From NCBI GenBank assembly GCA_029212275.1, contig JARGOI010000110.1, forward strand, positions 1 to 7,806: 7,806 nucleotides of DNA, in the 5' to 3' direction. A model generated the notes under the pieces. The model was not told the DNA's origin. It did not search any database and saw only the letters and a program-made list of their open reading frames with translations. This stretch comes from Thalassolituus sp. GTDB taxonomy: Bacteria > Pseudomonadota > Gammaproteobacteria > Pseudomonadales > Oceanobacteraceae. A program made the translations under genes and the position numbers. Shown here piece after piece: positions 7,274-7,806 of the stretch. Within the stretch, counting starts at the first letter, position 1; every line of letters starts with the position of its first letter.

Positions 7274-7806
7274 TTAAAGAACTGCGGGGTTATTGTTAAG
7301 TTGTTCATATTCTTCTCGAAACAACTCATTTGTGATCCGATGCCAACTTACACTGTAGTCGAATTCGGTCGATAAGGGACGAATACCTAGGCCATCCATC
7401 ATAATATTGGCGCCTATCATTTCTATATGTAGACCATCAAATTGATCGCGTGCTTGGTTATCGAATCCGGTATTCATTAGTGCATTAATGCCGTAAGACA
7501 ACGACCAATTAATAAAGGTAATTACTGGCACTGATAGATGTTCTTGCAGTGATAAATTAGACTCAGTAAACACTTTTTCGGTAGATGAATGGGTTAGCGC
7601 AAAAATTTCATCGTCCAATGCCTTGATGTATTCCGCTCTTTCGAGTGAAATTTTTTCTAAAAAGCTACTGGTTCTTGATGACAATAAGGATTCGCTTGCC
7701 AAAGGAAATAAACGTAGATGCAAACGATAGGCGACGTGAAATGCCAACACGATCTCACGCGGACTTCCTTGAAAGCTAGCAGCACGAGTAAATAATTTTA
7801 GTAATG
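7274..7806 (-). CDS. TetR/AcrR-like transcriptional regulator, C-terminal part (5' end outside window)
   Basis: The frame is open from the right edge to a TAA at 7274, giving 176 residues. A GTG at 7750 could start a shorter 158-aa protein, but the frame continues upstream with plausible sequence (TRAASFQGSPREIV), so the gene most likely begins outside the window. The all-helical content resembles the ligand-binding C-terminal domain of TetR-family regulators: a segment beginning 'F.GSPRE', then a run of helices with 'SSRTSSFLEKISLERAEYIKAL'. The DNA-binding helix-turn-helix that would prove it lies outside the window. It is the first visible gene of the operon, 18 nt before the exporter start. 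A regulator co-transcribed with the exporter it controls is a common arrangement. It could alternatively be another all-helical protein of unknown role. Confidence 0.6.
   Translation of the reverse strand, partial: LLKLFTRAASFQGSPREIVLAFHVAYRLHLRLFPLASESLLSSRTSSFLEKISLERAEYIKALDDEIFALTHSSTEKVFTESNLSLQEHLSVPVITFINWSLSYGINALMNTGFDNQARDQFDGLHIEMIGANIMMDGLGIRPLSTEFDYSVSWHRITNELFREEYEQLNNNPAVL

Noticed and set aside
5942..7373. The string GAATTCGGTCGAT occurs at 5942 and 7361, with a shorter version near 5967.
   Set aside because: In each case it encodes Ser-Thr-Glu-Phe/Tyr within a real gene in the same frame. Shared codon choice for a short peptide explains it better than a regulatory repeat.
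7274..7750. Treating the GTG at 7750 as the true start of a complete 158-aa protein.
   Set aside because: The frame stays open to the window edge with sequence that fits the same helical domain, so the gene is better read as truncated by the window.

Overview
The window reads as a compact, single-strand (minus) stretch of a Gram-negative chromosome. It carries two envelope-export gene sets and no mobile elements, tRNA/rRNA genes or CRISPR. Sec signal peptides, a lipobox outer-membrane factor, a C-terminal-Phe beta-barrel and moderately AT-rich coding all point to a proteobacterium, most likely a (marine) gammaproteobacterium. The genus cannot be fixed from the sequence.

Right half (7806 down to 2806, minus strand): a tightly packed apparent operon. 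In transcription order it holds the C-terminal part of a TetR-like regulator (cut by the window edge), a 780-aa MMPL/SSD-type RND exporter, a 266-aa periplasmic LolA-like 'outer membrane lipoprotein-sorting' protein and a 404-aa putative outer-membrane beta-barrel. Gaps between these genes are only 11-18 nt, each start has a visible Shine-Dalgarno sequence, and an imperfect intrinsic terminator follows the last gene. Together the parts suggest a route from inner membrane (exporter) through periplasm (lipid-binding carrier) to outer membrane (barrel), perhaps moving a lipid or lipidated cargo. The cargo is not shown by the sequence.

Middle (2548-2873): a non-coding gap holding that terminator, two overlapping palindromes that look like an operator, and three direct copies of TTGTTCA. 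It presumably contains the promoter of the next unit, but no convincing sigma-70 promoter can be picked by eye.

Left half (2547 down to 1): a NodT/TolC-type outer-membrane lipoprotein followed, with an ATGA stop/start overlap, by an RND periplasmic adaptor (membrane fusion protein) that runs off the left edge. These are two parts of a classical tripartite RND pump. The inner-membrane permease is absent here and is expected just beyond coordinate 1.

The most interesting content is the four-gene MMPL/LolA-like/barrel operon as a poorly characterised trans-envelope lipid transport system, and the palindromic control region between the two export units.
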